In this document: positions 41,201 through 52,037 of the stretch, piece after piece
How positions within the stretch are numbered: position 1 is the stretch's first letter
How the letters are laid out: each line of letters opens with the position of its first letter
DNA from: Chondrosia reniformis
Lineage: Eukaryota; Porifera; Demospongiae; Chondrillida; Chondrillidae
Assembly (NCBI GenBank): GCA_947172415.1
Contig: OX359197.1
Coordinates: 4,402,001 to 4,466,000 of the forward strand
Direction: 5' to 3'
DNA: 64,000 bases
Program-made: the position numbers and the translations under genes
The notes under the pieces: model-generated
Databases searched by the model: none
Seen by the model: the letters and a program-made list of their open reading frames with translations, nothing else
Told to the model about the DNA's origin: nothing

Positions 41201-42039
41201 TTTTATGACTGCAAAAGGTTGTTTAAGTTTAGAGGTCCTAAAGACATGAGAAGTACTTTTGTGTTCATTCAAACTGGAGGACAATAAAATGGGAGTTAAG
41301 GACAACAAATTATAATATAAATAAACAGCTAACAATCTTTCATATGAGACTGAACGAAGCCATGTACATGTTATGATATACATGTTAGCACAGTTGCTAC
41401 TTGAAACATTAAATAAGCACTCACTGCATGGACCAAATTCAATGCTTTGGTGTTGAGTGAGGTACGTACGTATATAGCTTGAGCGCAGCTAAACACCAGC
41501 CCAACAATACACCCTGTTGTGGTACCTTGCAAGAAAACAATTTGAAGTTTAAGCGACTACTAGATCTTGTAGTCTATTACAAGGAACCATGCTGAACTAG
41601 CTAGCCAATTGAATGGAAAAGTAGTTTGCTTAGGAAATGAAATTGAATATAAACACTACAAACTACGTATATGCACTCTTACACAAAGCTAGAACAATTT
41701 TTATGGTTCACAGGCCACAGGGTCACAATAAAGAGAGGATTGAGTATCAAGTCTAAACCCAAAGTGTGGAAAGGTTACACCTACTAGATGTCTATGTGTA
41801 CACCTACGTACATAGGATGGGTTGGACCACATGTGTAACATACTAAAATTACTATTGGAATATTAAAATCCAATACACCCCTTCCATATGAATTCCACTC
41901 TATGGAGGTGTTTGCTGCAAGGAAATAGCACTTCAGCATCTCCCATATAAAACTTTAAATTATCTAGCAACATTCCCTAAATGTCCAACAATACGTTTGT
42001 TAATATTATAGTTCTGTAACATATAGTATCAAAATAGCA

Positions 42040-42130
42040 CTACATACTATGCCTACTCTGTAATACAAAAAAGGCTATAGGGGTAAATAAACCTGGCGAG
42101 AGCTTTTGATGAGGATATAGGAGTATTCTA
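42040..42130 (+). repeat. Dispersed family A fragment
   Basis: Blocks tactatgcctactctgtaat, aaggctataggggtaaataa and ctggcgagagcttttgatga. Confidence 0.55.
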
Positions 42131-45100
42131 ATGTACATGTACACAAATGTTTATACCAGGTAACATATTCTTGAAAATCCTTTGAAGGGTAAAATTGTTC
42201 ATATTCTGTTATGTACTGTGCATTCATCAGAAAGTACTGTTAAACAGATGGATTTAATGAAGTGAACATAGAAATTTAAAAGACTATATTTACAGAAGGA
42301 GTGACCCTAAGGAAGTAAAGGGCTACATTTCAAACATTCAGTTCATAGCAATGACTACAATCCTTCAGAGTTAAAGACAGCTGTGTGTATGTCAATCTAC
42401 AAGCACAGTAATGGTTAATATCATCATAACTAGATCATATACTGACAAAGTTAAAATTAAAAGGCAATCAGAAAACAGCCTTGTTTCTTTGTCAAAGGTT
42501 GTGTTACATTACTAATAACAAATTCCTATTTTGTACATAAACTAGGTGGGAGACTAATCATATTCATAGGTTTGGTAACCATATTCATGAGACAGGCAAA
42601 CCAGCTGTGTAGCTTAGCATAACAAAACCACTCCTACAGCCCAACTAGTCAGGGCAGGAAAATATTGCTGACACAACTACCGCACATGGAAACCAATTAC
42701 AATGGCTGTTATCAGCTTAAAAGGCTAGTGGCTACCAATACAGTTATTACATAAAGAATCAGTCAGACAGACTTCAATCATAATTTTAGGCTACATGGCG
42801 TCAGTGACTTGACAATGCCTATAAATTTACCCATCATTTATCAAGGCATGCATTCTTAAACAAAGTGGTACCTATTTACAGTGTACGTAGTTACACTACT
42901 GTTTGATCTTCATTGTTTTCTGTGACAATTGTGACACATTTTGAAGGCAAAAGTGTCCAGAGATTGAAAATTATATATGAGAGGCCAATTGTATTCATCA
43001 AAGTGCTGCATTTTGTGAAAACATGCCTCTTAGCTGGCGTTTCTCATAGGGCATTTTAACCAAGTAATGGATATCCTTGATGAACTGCACAGAGAGCAGA
43101 AGCCTTAAACATTACTTAATATATTCAAAAACATATTTTTAAACTGTCCCGTAGAAATCACCTGTGAGCTACAAGTCTTGAAATACTGTACACAAGCACT
43201 GAGCACTGAATATTGTATTATGCTTATAATTAGTCAAGCTATGATTGAGAATCCAAGGATAGTTACAAATTTCCCTAATTTAGATGAACATTCAGTACAT
43301 ACTACCTAGCTAGACAAATGTGCTGATTGTCTGCCATGTACACAAGAATATATTTTGAGTATTACTGACAATAATACATTCTTTTGTATATATACACATA
43401 AAGTGTATACGTATATACAAATGTATACAGGTGTATACATAGAGTGTCACTGACTTTGGCTACATATGTACAAACTTGAAATGATCATAAATACCAGTTA
43501 GACCTGGTGGATAAAATGTCCATTGTGTACAACTGAAAAAAAACTTTCAATTGCTACCTTTTCATTCTCTGTTGGTACCATTTTTACTCCTTTCAATTTC
43601 ATGGAGACATAATAAAAGCTATCAAACTACTAGCATTAAGGTGCTATCCACCCTAATGCAGTTACAAAGGGCTGATTTGTTATATACATAACACTTGTAT
43701 CTTGGTCTGTTTGAAGTGGACTCTTGGAGTAGACATAAATCTTGAGATTTGCATTGGGAAGATTTCTTTCTGATACATGCATCTATTGCATACAACTTCT
43801 ATGTCAACTGTAAAATCAAAAGCTAGAATTCGTAAAAATGCTTTATATTAAACTGCAATTGTACACTTTGTGAATCATTCACAACTAACAAATGACTGTA
43901 GGTTCAGAATTCCAACAAGAAAATCCCTTTTTTAGCATATGTACATACACTAATGGTACAAAGTACATATGTAGACTAGATAGCTATAAAATCATATGCT
44001 CTTTAACACTGTTGCCAAGCAAAAAGTTGGGGTTTGAACTCAAATTTGAGATGAAGTGAATCTCCTATTCCAAAGCCTCTCAACTGTAGCATACTATTGG
44101 CTGCCTGATTTACCTACTTGGGTTCCCAAGGAGACTATGTGGGTGTAAAACCCTACAAACACTAGACATAATGAGGCTCCCACCATAACCAATTCAATAG
44201 GCCTGTGTATGTCCTGTCCACAGTACAAAGTTATTAAGGGTAATCCTATTAGCAAAGGATTGAGGTATGATTAATTGTATTAAGAACAAGGTATACATTG
44301 GATTTGGTGTATAAGATATTTGAATCGTAAAATTCAATTGGTTAAAGAAATGTTGAAGACTGAATGGCAGAGAATAACAACAAACTACCAATTCAATTGA
44401 ATTAGTTCAATGAAAACCATACACATGAATCTATCCCATTCCATTAAGCGCATATACATAATAACGTAGGCTCACACACATTGTGCATGTCTTGCAAGTG
44501 GAAGACTACACGCAGTTGTATAGTGTTCCTGTAACATTCAATTGTATGTATGTATCCATATTGCATTACTTTACATTGTATGTTTATTTGCTTAGAAACA
44601 GTGCACGTTATAATATATGTACGTACTATATAACTGATAGATAAATTTTTAACAGGAAAAAGGCCATTTAGCACATGTATAGCAGGTCTCCAATGGTCCT
44701 AGTCTTAATCCATATATGTACGTAAAGCTGATGGGACTGCTGTAGGTATGTACATATGTAGAACATTAAAATAGAATCAGACATTTTAACCACAAGTATT
44801 TTCACCAGTGAACAAGAACTAAGTTGTATACATAGGTACCTATACCATATAAGCCTGGTTCAAATTCCCTAGCATAATAAAACAGGTTTGCACTAAAAGA
44901 TATTGACTCTACCTGCATTGTGATAAGGATTCCATTAACCTGTTCAACCTTTTAAATTGCCAAATAAGGTAAGTAGGACCACAAGTGATGTAATATTTCA
45001 TAACATGTGTATTCTTATCACTTCCATATAGAACCTAACACTGTTGTTGGTAGGATATATGAATAACAGACTGTGTGTCCAACAGCAGGATATAGAAAGC

Positions 45101-46206
45101 CTTATAAAGCAAAAAGAAAGATCAATATTTTGATTACCTTATACATATTGAATGTCCCCCTGCAATCATACATATACATATGTAATTAATGCTGCCAGAT
45201 TCTCATAAGAATAGCAACTCACTTGGCTAGTTGTACTCATATACAGTGAAGCCTGCTAAAGGGGATACAAGACAAAGAGGAGAACTGAAACACACAGATG
45301 GAAATCCTTATCTTTACACTGCACTAAAGCAATACCTCAAAAGAAGGCACTTTGAAATTATGACCAAACTATTATTCTTCTTCTTAAGTATCTTTAATAC
45401 ACATTAGAGGACCTGCATTCTTCAGAATCCTGTTTTGGTACCACCTAGTGTGCACCCATCATCTTGGGCTGCAAGAATCAGAGCCTCATTTTGAGGTCTG
45501 AGTCTCCCCTCAGAAAGCCACTCATATGTCTCCCTATATTTGTGACTTGTCTGTAGAATGAGCCCTGGTGAGACTTTCGTTTATGTTATTCTTGAACCTT
45601 TCAGTCTAATTCAATGTACCTTTTTAGCTAATTAATGGACAATAAATGATTCTAGTGATGCATACTACTAACAGAGGAATGCAGTTTTACCATGTCTAAT
45701 GGGTAAGTTATCACATTAGCAGTCAGTTCTTAGTGCATGAAATGTAGCTATCTACACATCATGCATCTGAAATGTATCAGCAGTGAGGCTAATGTAATTA
45801 GAGCTGTTCTAAGTAGATAACAATGAATAATTAAAGGCGTGCAATTAGAAAGGTAAAGACATTATAGCAGATTTAAATTGCTAAACCATAAAGACAATCA
45901 GAGAGATGTAACCACATTTAGAAATCAAGTAAACAAGTGTTTTAAAAAGAACTTTTGCCAATCAAATTTAGGGCTGAGGAGATTCATATGTTACCATAGC
46001 AACACTTCAATCCTCATATTAACAATCATAGTCAGAACAAGCTATCTACCAGATCTACCAGATAATAGTGGAATCTCTATGAATGGTAAGCCTTTACGAC
46101 AACTGCCAGTCTCCCATAAGGTTACGTATATACAGATAATATAGAGCAACTTTTCACAATACTGTAATCTGTAAAAACCACACAATTTAATGACAACTTA
46201 CTTATA

Positions 46207-46411
46207 GGTGAGTATGTATGTATGCATGAAAACTTTATAGTACATACGTAAGTGTGTATGTATGCATGAAAACTTTATAGTACATATGTAAGTATGTATG
46301 TATGCATGAAAACTATTGATTCTTACTTATAGTAAGTGTGTATGTATGCATGAAAACTATTGATTCTTACTTATAGTAAGTGTGTATGTATGCATGAAAA
46401 CTATTGATTCT
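46207..46411. repeat. Tandem repeat, ~42-bp unit, five copies
   Basis: Each unit has gtgtgtatgtatgcatgaaa followed either by actttatagtacatacgtaa (first copies) or by actattgattcttacttata (later copies), so two subtypes of the same unit sit side by side. Confidence 0.85.
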
Positions 46412-46884
46412 GTATCAGATTGAAGCTGACTGGGTGGTCTCTAAGATGACTAATTTAGAGAAACACTGTACACACTATCAATGTGACAAAAGATAAATTT
46501 AGAAAGTGTCATGAAGTTGCTAAGCAACCAAAATGATAAGTGTAAATAGTAACAATGTAAAAGGCTACTCAGCGCAACCAAAACAAACTGTGTATATTCA
46601 TCACAGCCATATGTGTACAATAATAACACAATTAAGGGTTTCAGCAAGAATTCACATCAAAAACAGACCTACTGTAACACTTCAATAACAAAAAAAAAAA
46701 CTGGCAAAATTGTGCAAATAATACATCTGTAAATCATCAATTTGATATTAATGCCAATAATGATACATGCAAAATATACATGCAAAATATAGAGTAGTAA
46801 CAAATTACAAAATTAAGTGTTTTCTACATATTCAACCAATTCATAAATAAAAAGCAACAAAATGTGCTGATTGGATACTACAGC

Positions 46885-49800
46885 TCACTGTTGAATAGTC
46901 ACATTCTTATGTTCGTCTGAATGCTTCTTCATATAGTGTTGTAGATAGGAACAAGTGAGGATGACATTAATGTTCTCTTTGCCGGCATGGTCCAATGCAG
47001 CCTGTAAAAGAAGAAGAACAGATTGAAACCTCAGAGGGAGAACCCTTTAAGAAGGACAACTTGCTAGCGAGGAAATGTTCTCTAAAAAGGATACCTCTCT
47101 GTGGACACACCTCTCCGTGGACACACCTCTCCGTGGACACACCTCTCCGTGGACACACCTCTCCGTGGACACACCTCTCTGTGGACACACCTCTCCGTGG
47201 ACACACCTCTCCGTGGACACACCTCTCCGTGGACACACCTCTCCGTGGACACACCTCTCTGTGGACACACCTCTCCGTGGACAAAATACAAATGTGTGTA
47301 GGTGTTTGTAAAACACAGTAGAACACTACACGGCTGCTTCCTGAACATTCCTGGTTTAAAAGCATGATTCTACATTTCCTCATATGCTTAACAATGTAAG
47401 GAAATATTATGCTTGTACGTACATAGTAGCAAGAACTACATCATGCTTGTTTTTAGGAAGTGATACTTCCTTTGATTTATACAATAACTTCTTTATGTTA
47501 AAAAACTTTCATATCTATACATTCTTTACCATTTAAATCATTAAATAGTGTCGATGAAACATTAAAATAAAAAATAAAAAAGATAAGCAATTCCAAGATA
47601 CAAGGCACAACAGAAAAACATTTTTAGAGCTAAAGAGACTAATAAATAATGTCTCTTAGTTACAACATATGTATTCCTATATTGTCTTACTGACCGGGTC
47701 TAACATGGTGCGAGGCATGACATAATGCGACAACTTGTCTGTGTCAAGGTTAGTAATACCCTATAGCAATAGATGCATTCTCTTCAATGAACCCTTACCC
47801 TTACAATATATCTGTATCATTACACTCCCACTACTACAAACTGCACTGTGTGTACATCGGAGGGCAGTACAGTAAGATCTGCTGCCAAGTACTCAATCTT
47901 GTTACTTCCGATATTATGATCAAATATCCCAGCTTTGGACCTTACACCTGCAACTTCAGTTACAAATATTTAAAATACTTGAAGTTCAATGATATGGCTA
48001 CATTAAAGGCATTATCTTGGTCTTCGCATTAGTTAGGCCTTGGGGAAGACAGACAGATCACCTAACTAGCTTCCTTCCCTAACTGACATCACTTTACAAC
48101 CTTTATGATCACATCCTTCACACAGATGGGGTCAAATAACACTGATGATATGTACCAACCTGAAGCTATATGCATAACCATCTGAAAGAGATAACCACAT
48201 TAAAGTGATGACAGACATCTTATCTTATGTAGCAGAATCACTGCAGTCGTACACAGTGAAGTGTGCCATATGTGGTACACCACCTCAGATGTATACACAT
48301 ACAGTAGGAACAGCTACATCATATATACGTATATATATAGAGAGAGAATTATACAATACTAGAAGTTTACTGTACGTACTTTCTTTTTTTTCTGTTCCTT
48401 GTACATGTATGTAATGCTGAATGCTAACCTTATTCTTATTTCTACTTTAGCTCATTGTGAATTAATACTTAGGAAGTACGTAAATAAGGTCCAGTGGAGA
48501 ATAAGAACATTCTTGTATCTCCATCTAAAGCTCTATAGGTTTGCCTGTAGTCTGTTCTCTTAATGCTTCCTTAGCTTCATATGTATATAGGCATGAATGT
48601 TTGGATAATGATTCATACATACACATATGTAAACCAACCAGATGATATCCTAGAAACATTCCTCTGGGCCAATGGAGAAAAAAGGAAAAAAAATCATATA
48701 TTCTCATCAAAAGCTTATGTATTTGTGATAGAAAATGATGACTCGTGATTTTGTGTCAATGTCCACTTAGAATATGCTGGAAGTTTAGACAGTGGATTGT
48801 GCTCTTTCTACTAGTTAACTAGTTATTAGGAGTTACAAAAGACCAAGAAGACGACAAAGACTCTCAGGGTCACTGATGAAGGGTGGAGTTTCCAGAAACA
48901 GCTGTCTGACAATATGGTGAAGAAGAAGAAGACGGAGAAGACTCTTGTATACGTACTCATCCAAAGCTCTCACCAGTTTTAGTTACCTATATGCCCTTTA
49001 TTCTGTAGCATGCTGTTTTAGATTATTCATAAATAAATTATATTGGTCCCAAAGTTATAGACTGGTCCAAATATGATCATAGAACACACAGTTCAAGCAG
49101 TGCAGTACTGACTGGCACTAACACTGGTAAACCTTTTAATAATCCTCACATAAGTACAGACTTAAAGGAATAGCCAGTGAGTGAAAGTGTTCTTTTACTT
49201 GCAGACATTACCACAGTACTCTGTTTTAGCCAATAGGGATAGCCTTGGGCAAAGTCTGTTGCTGGGCAACACTTACTTTGAACATCATACATATGGCTGC
49301 TATACGTAAATTAAAATTCAAAACTTTGCAAATATTCACTATATGAATATGGATATTCACATGTCTCCTGGCAACAAAGTCTGCACATATATAACAGCTT
49401 TATGGGTAGCCTATAGTCAAATGGTCACCAGCATATAATAAATTATGTACAAAATGAATATATGTACAGATTAGATTTAAATATGTATAAGCAAAAGAGT
49501 TAGATCTCAATATATTCATCAATAAAGTGTCAGATAAATGAAGCTTTAATTTATTCCAAGCTATCTGGTTTGACAACCAGATAGCAACAAAAATGTAAGT
49601 TTATAATTTCAAAGATGATCCTTGGTGAGATAATTTGGACTCCTGTAGATAACACATAAACAACTAGAGCAACAACCCTCTTCTCCAATAATCCTGAAAG
49701 TGGCAACACACAACACTATGTCACCATCTTGTAAAACAGCTCATCTGTGTGTTGGTCACGTTATCGCATATGTACCTTACTCTGCACATCCAAATGATAT

Positions 49801-51438
49801 GGTCAATAATGCTACATTGCATACGTACGTATATGAGAAAGAATGTCAAATATTGATCACATTTATATTTTAATGGTACCTGTACATGCTTAACAACTCC
49901 ATCTCCTTGACAACCATGGGTAGGGTTAGAAATTAACATTTTACACATTCCAAAGATCTCATTAGGACACTTACATCATTTTCAGGTGTATGTACTACTA
50001 TTTATAGACCATACAACTTATATGTACTGTACATAGCAACAATACACATACAGCCTATTAGTCTAGCCAGTGCATGGTAGATGCAGAGGTAAGCAGGATG
50101 CATACACCCACTTGAGGATAAGCATTGTTCATGAAAAATCTAAGATACCATTTTCCTACATGCTATATGCCTATTCTGTAAAAAGAGCCTATAGGGGAAC
50201 TAAACCTAAAGAGAGCTTTAGATGAAGATACAGTAGTCTTTTCTTCCTTCTTTTCCCTTCTTTCATCTTCTTCTCCACTGGGTCAGACAGCCGTTTCTGG
50301 GAATTCCACCCTTCATCAGTGATCCTGGGAGTCTTTGTCTTTTTCTTTATCTTGATCTTCTGTGAATCCTCATGTAATGATTACTTAATAAATTAACTAT
50401 TCATCTCTCACCTGGGAGTTAATTAGGTATCACCGTGTATAACTATGTATGTATTAGGTAAGACTTACTGGGTCTCGTTAGTGACCATAACCTATACGGA
50501 CTGCATAAAATGGCTGACACAAAGAGTCCCTAAAAACTAAATGTCTTTTCAAATTGCTTCTCCTTCATACACACTCTTAGGCTATACTTTGGATCTACCA
50601 CAGCTAGATGTAAGAAGCTCTTTCAACCTGAAGTGGATTACAGTATACATATGGGAGGTGATCACTGGTTGCCAATTTAATAGGACTTTGGTCCCCCGGC
50701 GAATATCAACTTGTGTTCTGATAACTGAATCACCACTAATTAGTGTATATACGTATAGCTAGTGTATATATAGCTAATTACATACAGTTATAGAGAGGAA
50801 ACATGAATGCAGCATTTCTGTGGCAATAGTAGCTCAGTGGCAGAGCACTGGTGGTCATAACCAGCTGTCCTGGGTTCAATTCCCAGCAATTGCTTCCTTT
50901 GTGTTTTCCCTCTTCATGTTTGAAGACAATCACTTGTGGTTTGTTTATCACTTTGATTACTCATTCATTTTATCTACGTATATATGTTCATTTACAGCTT
51001 CACTATTATATGTATGTACTTCAGTTTGTACCTTTGCCAGGTCAGCTGCCAATCCTTGTCCCCTATTTTCAGGTGGTACTTCTGTGTGATACATGTCCCA
51101 CGTGTTGCCTGGACTTTCACTGTACTCCAGCACAGCCTCCTTGCCTACGTATGTATGTGGGACAGTATCTCAGCTATACCCAATCAGTTAATAGATGGAC
51201 AGGCATGCATATACGTACATACAGATGGACAGGCATACATATATACTGATAGATGATGGATAGATAGATATATACACATGATGTAAGTATATACGTCAAA
51301 CACACCGCGCGAAGATTTGTTCAGTGGCTTAATATATTGGTCTATTAAAAGTAAGCAATAGAAAGAGTAAAGAAACCTACCGCTTTCCAAAGGTATGTAA
51401 AATACGTTTTCCCTGTGCTGAACTGTTCTTTTTGCCAT
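46885..51438 (-). CDS. NATD1-like small GNAT acetyltransferase (candidate)
   Basis: Four minus-strand pieces join in phase: 51381-51438, 49880-49905, 47695-47760 and 46885-47001, giving about 88 residues. The start is the ATG at 51438 (MAKRTVQHRENVFYIPLESG), which resembles the first strand of NATD1/YidJ-type proteins (xVxHxxxxFxIxLxSG). The last exon, AALDHAGKENINVILTCSYL followed by QHYMKKH, resembles the NATD1 C-terminal helix and strand (AALDFV...LTCWYIQKYV). The middle pieces are weak: exon 2 is only 26 bp with an AAG acceptor, and exon 3 (LSHYVMPRTMLDP) fits the HTxVP region only loosely. The RGxGIA acetyl-CoA loop is missing from this model, so an exon is probably unrecognised or the gene is decayed. 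The family is little studied. Ends are firmer than the middle. Confidence 0.4.
47094..47283. repeat. Minisatellite, 16-bp unit, 12 copies
   Basis: Unit gtggacacacctctcc with a T/C variant. It lies 93 bp upstream of the last NATD1-like exon, in that gene's intron. On the minus (gene-sense) strand each unit contains GAGAG|gtgtgt, a 5' splice-site-like string. Every frame across it is open in places, which produces spurious ORFs. Confidence 0.9.
48480..48545 (-). repeat. Dispersed family A fragment
   Basis: Reverse blocks ggtccagtggagaataagaa and gtatctccatctaaagctct followed by ataggtttgcc. Confidence 0.5.
48655..48725 (-). repeat. Dispersed family A fragment
   Basis: Reverse blocks tgggccaatggagaaaaaag and attctcatcaaaagctta. 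Confidence 0.45.
48835..49030 (-). repeat. Dispersed family A, near full length, reverse
   Basis: Complement of the 50130-50370 copy: aaagactctcagggtcactg, atgaagggtggagtttccag, aaacagctgtctgac, gaagaagaagacggagaaga, catccaaagctctcaccagt and acctatatgccctttattct in the expected reverse order. Confidence 0.65.
50130..50370 (+). repeat. Dispersed family A, fullest copy (~240 bp)
   Basis: Reference copy of a short interspersed family: catgaaaaatctaagatacc, attttcctacatgctatatg, tgtaaaaagagcctataggg, agagctttagatgaagatac, a pyrimidine-rich run, ttcttctccactgggtcaga, cagccgtttctgggaattcc, acccttcatcagtgatcctg, and tctttatcttgatcttc. At least fifteen full or partial copies occur in both orientations in this window. 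It has no ORF, no evident pol III boxes and no clear terminal inverted repeats, so its class (SINE or MITE) is unresolved. Confidence 0.7.
50818..50970 (+). mobile_element. tRNA-derived SINE, best-preserved copy
   Basis: The head has an A box (TAGCTCAGTGGCAGAGCA) and a B box (GGGTTCAATTCCC) about 32 bp apart, as in a tRNA gene, but the sequence cannot fold as a complete cloverleaf with a matched acceptor stem that I can see. The body continues cagcaattgcttcctttgtg and ends acttgtggtttgtttatcac. Reverse and diverged copies are at 4840-4995 and 53118-53260. The intact boxes mean it may be transcribable. Confidence 0.75.
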
Positions 51439-51591
51439 GCTACAAAATATTCGAATAACTCCAGTGGCCATATAAAAGTTACGCAATAGATATGCATGTG
51501 ACGCTATCCCTTTGCTGCAGTTCTAAATTCAAAAATCCTTTTTTTCTTTTTTCTTTTTTTTCAAAATTAACATGCTCTTCCATCTCTTTGA

Positions 51592-51700
51592 GTGGCTAAG
51601 TTGAGACTCTAGTTCCCATTAGGCGAACTTGGTTCCACCCTTTTGCTGAATGCACTCCTCAGACAACATGAGTGGGTGGGGTAACATCCAGAGTCAATGA
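51592..51700 (+). mobile_element. Right half of the fold-back MITE
   Basis: Shares agttcccattaggcgaactt, ggttccaccctttt, gcactcctcag, acatgagtgggtgggg and agtcaatgat with the right half of the element at 18908-19078. The left arm is absent. Confidence 0.6.
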
Positions 51701-52037
51701 TTAGATGTTTTTATTTTTATTTGTATACATACTTCAAGGCAATCTTACAATCATATACAATTATCCATAAATTAAGTACTACATTATGTGTATACATATC
51801 ATGGATTTATGAAGCTCTTTCTTAATTTACACAGAAATAAAACAAATTTATTGCTTTTGCAGTTTGCTATAATGTGATCCATTGGTCAATGTGGATCTAC
51901 TGGTACAAGTAACCTGAATAATCTCATAATATTTAATTTGTCTCTCAAATATATATGTATGTAAAACTTAAAGAATAAAATTTACCACAAAAATGTAGTC
52001 TTATTATAAACAATGTTTGAACTGAACTGCTAAATAA

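Larger units (their letters stand above)
33650..46884. other. 13-kb interval with no supported gene
   Basis: I find no domain-bearing ORF and no chain of exons on either strand here. It contains family A copies (35065-35160 minus, 38195-38275 plus, 42040-42130 plus), a duplicated purine-rich segment at 37695-37810, a 42-bp tandem repeat at 46207-46411 and many TACGTA palindromes. The CPEB1 promoter should lie just right of 33649. The far side may include 3' UTR of the NATD1-like gene. Confidence 0.55.

Noticed and set aside
46967-47383. Open frames across the 16-bp array on both strands
   Set aside because: Tandem-repeat artefact overlapping the intron and last exon of the NATD1-like gene.
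50430-50500. Possible minus-strand exon (tttatgcag acceptor, gtaagt donor)
   Set aside because: Only one frame is open and it does not match either the NATD1 family or the phase of the neighbouring exons.
50820-50900. Functional tRNA gene
   Set aside because: A and B boxes are present, but I could not find a paired acceptor stem, and related copies show a repeat family; called a SINE.
50851-51249. 132-codon plus-strand open frame
   Set aside because: Begins inside the tRNA-derived SINE and translates its body; no family similarity.
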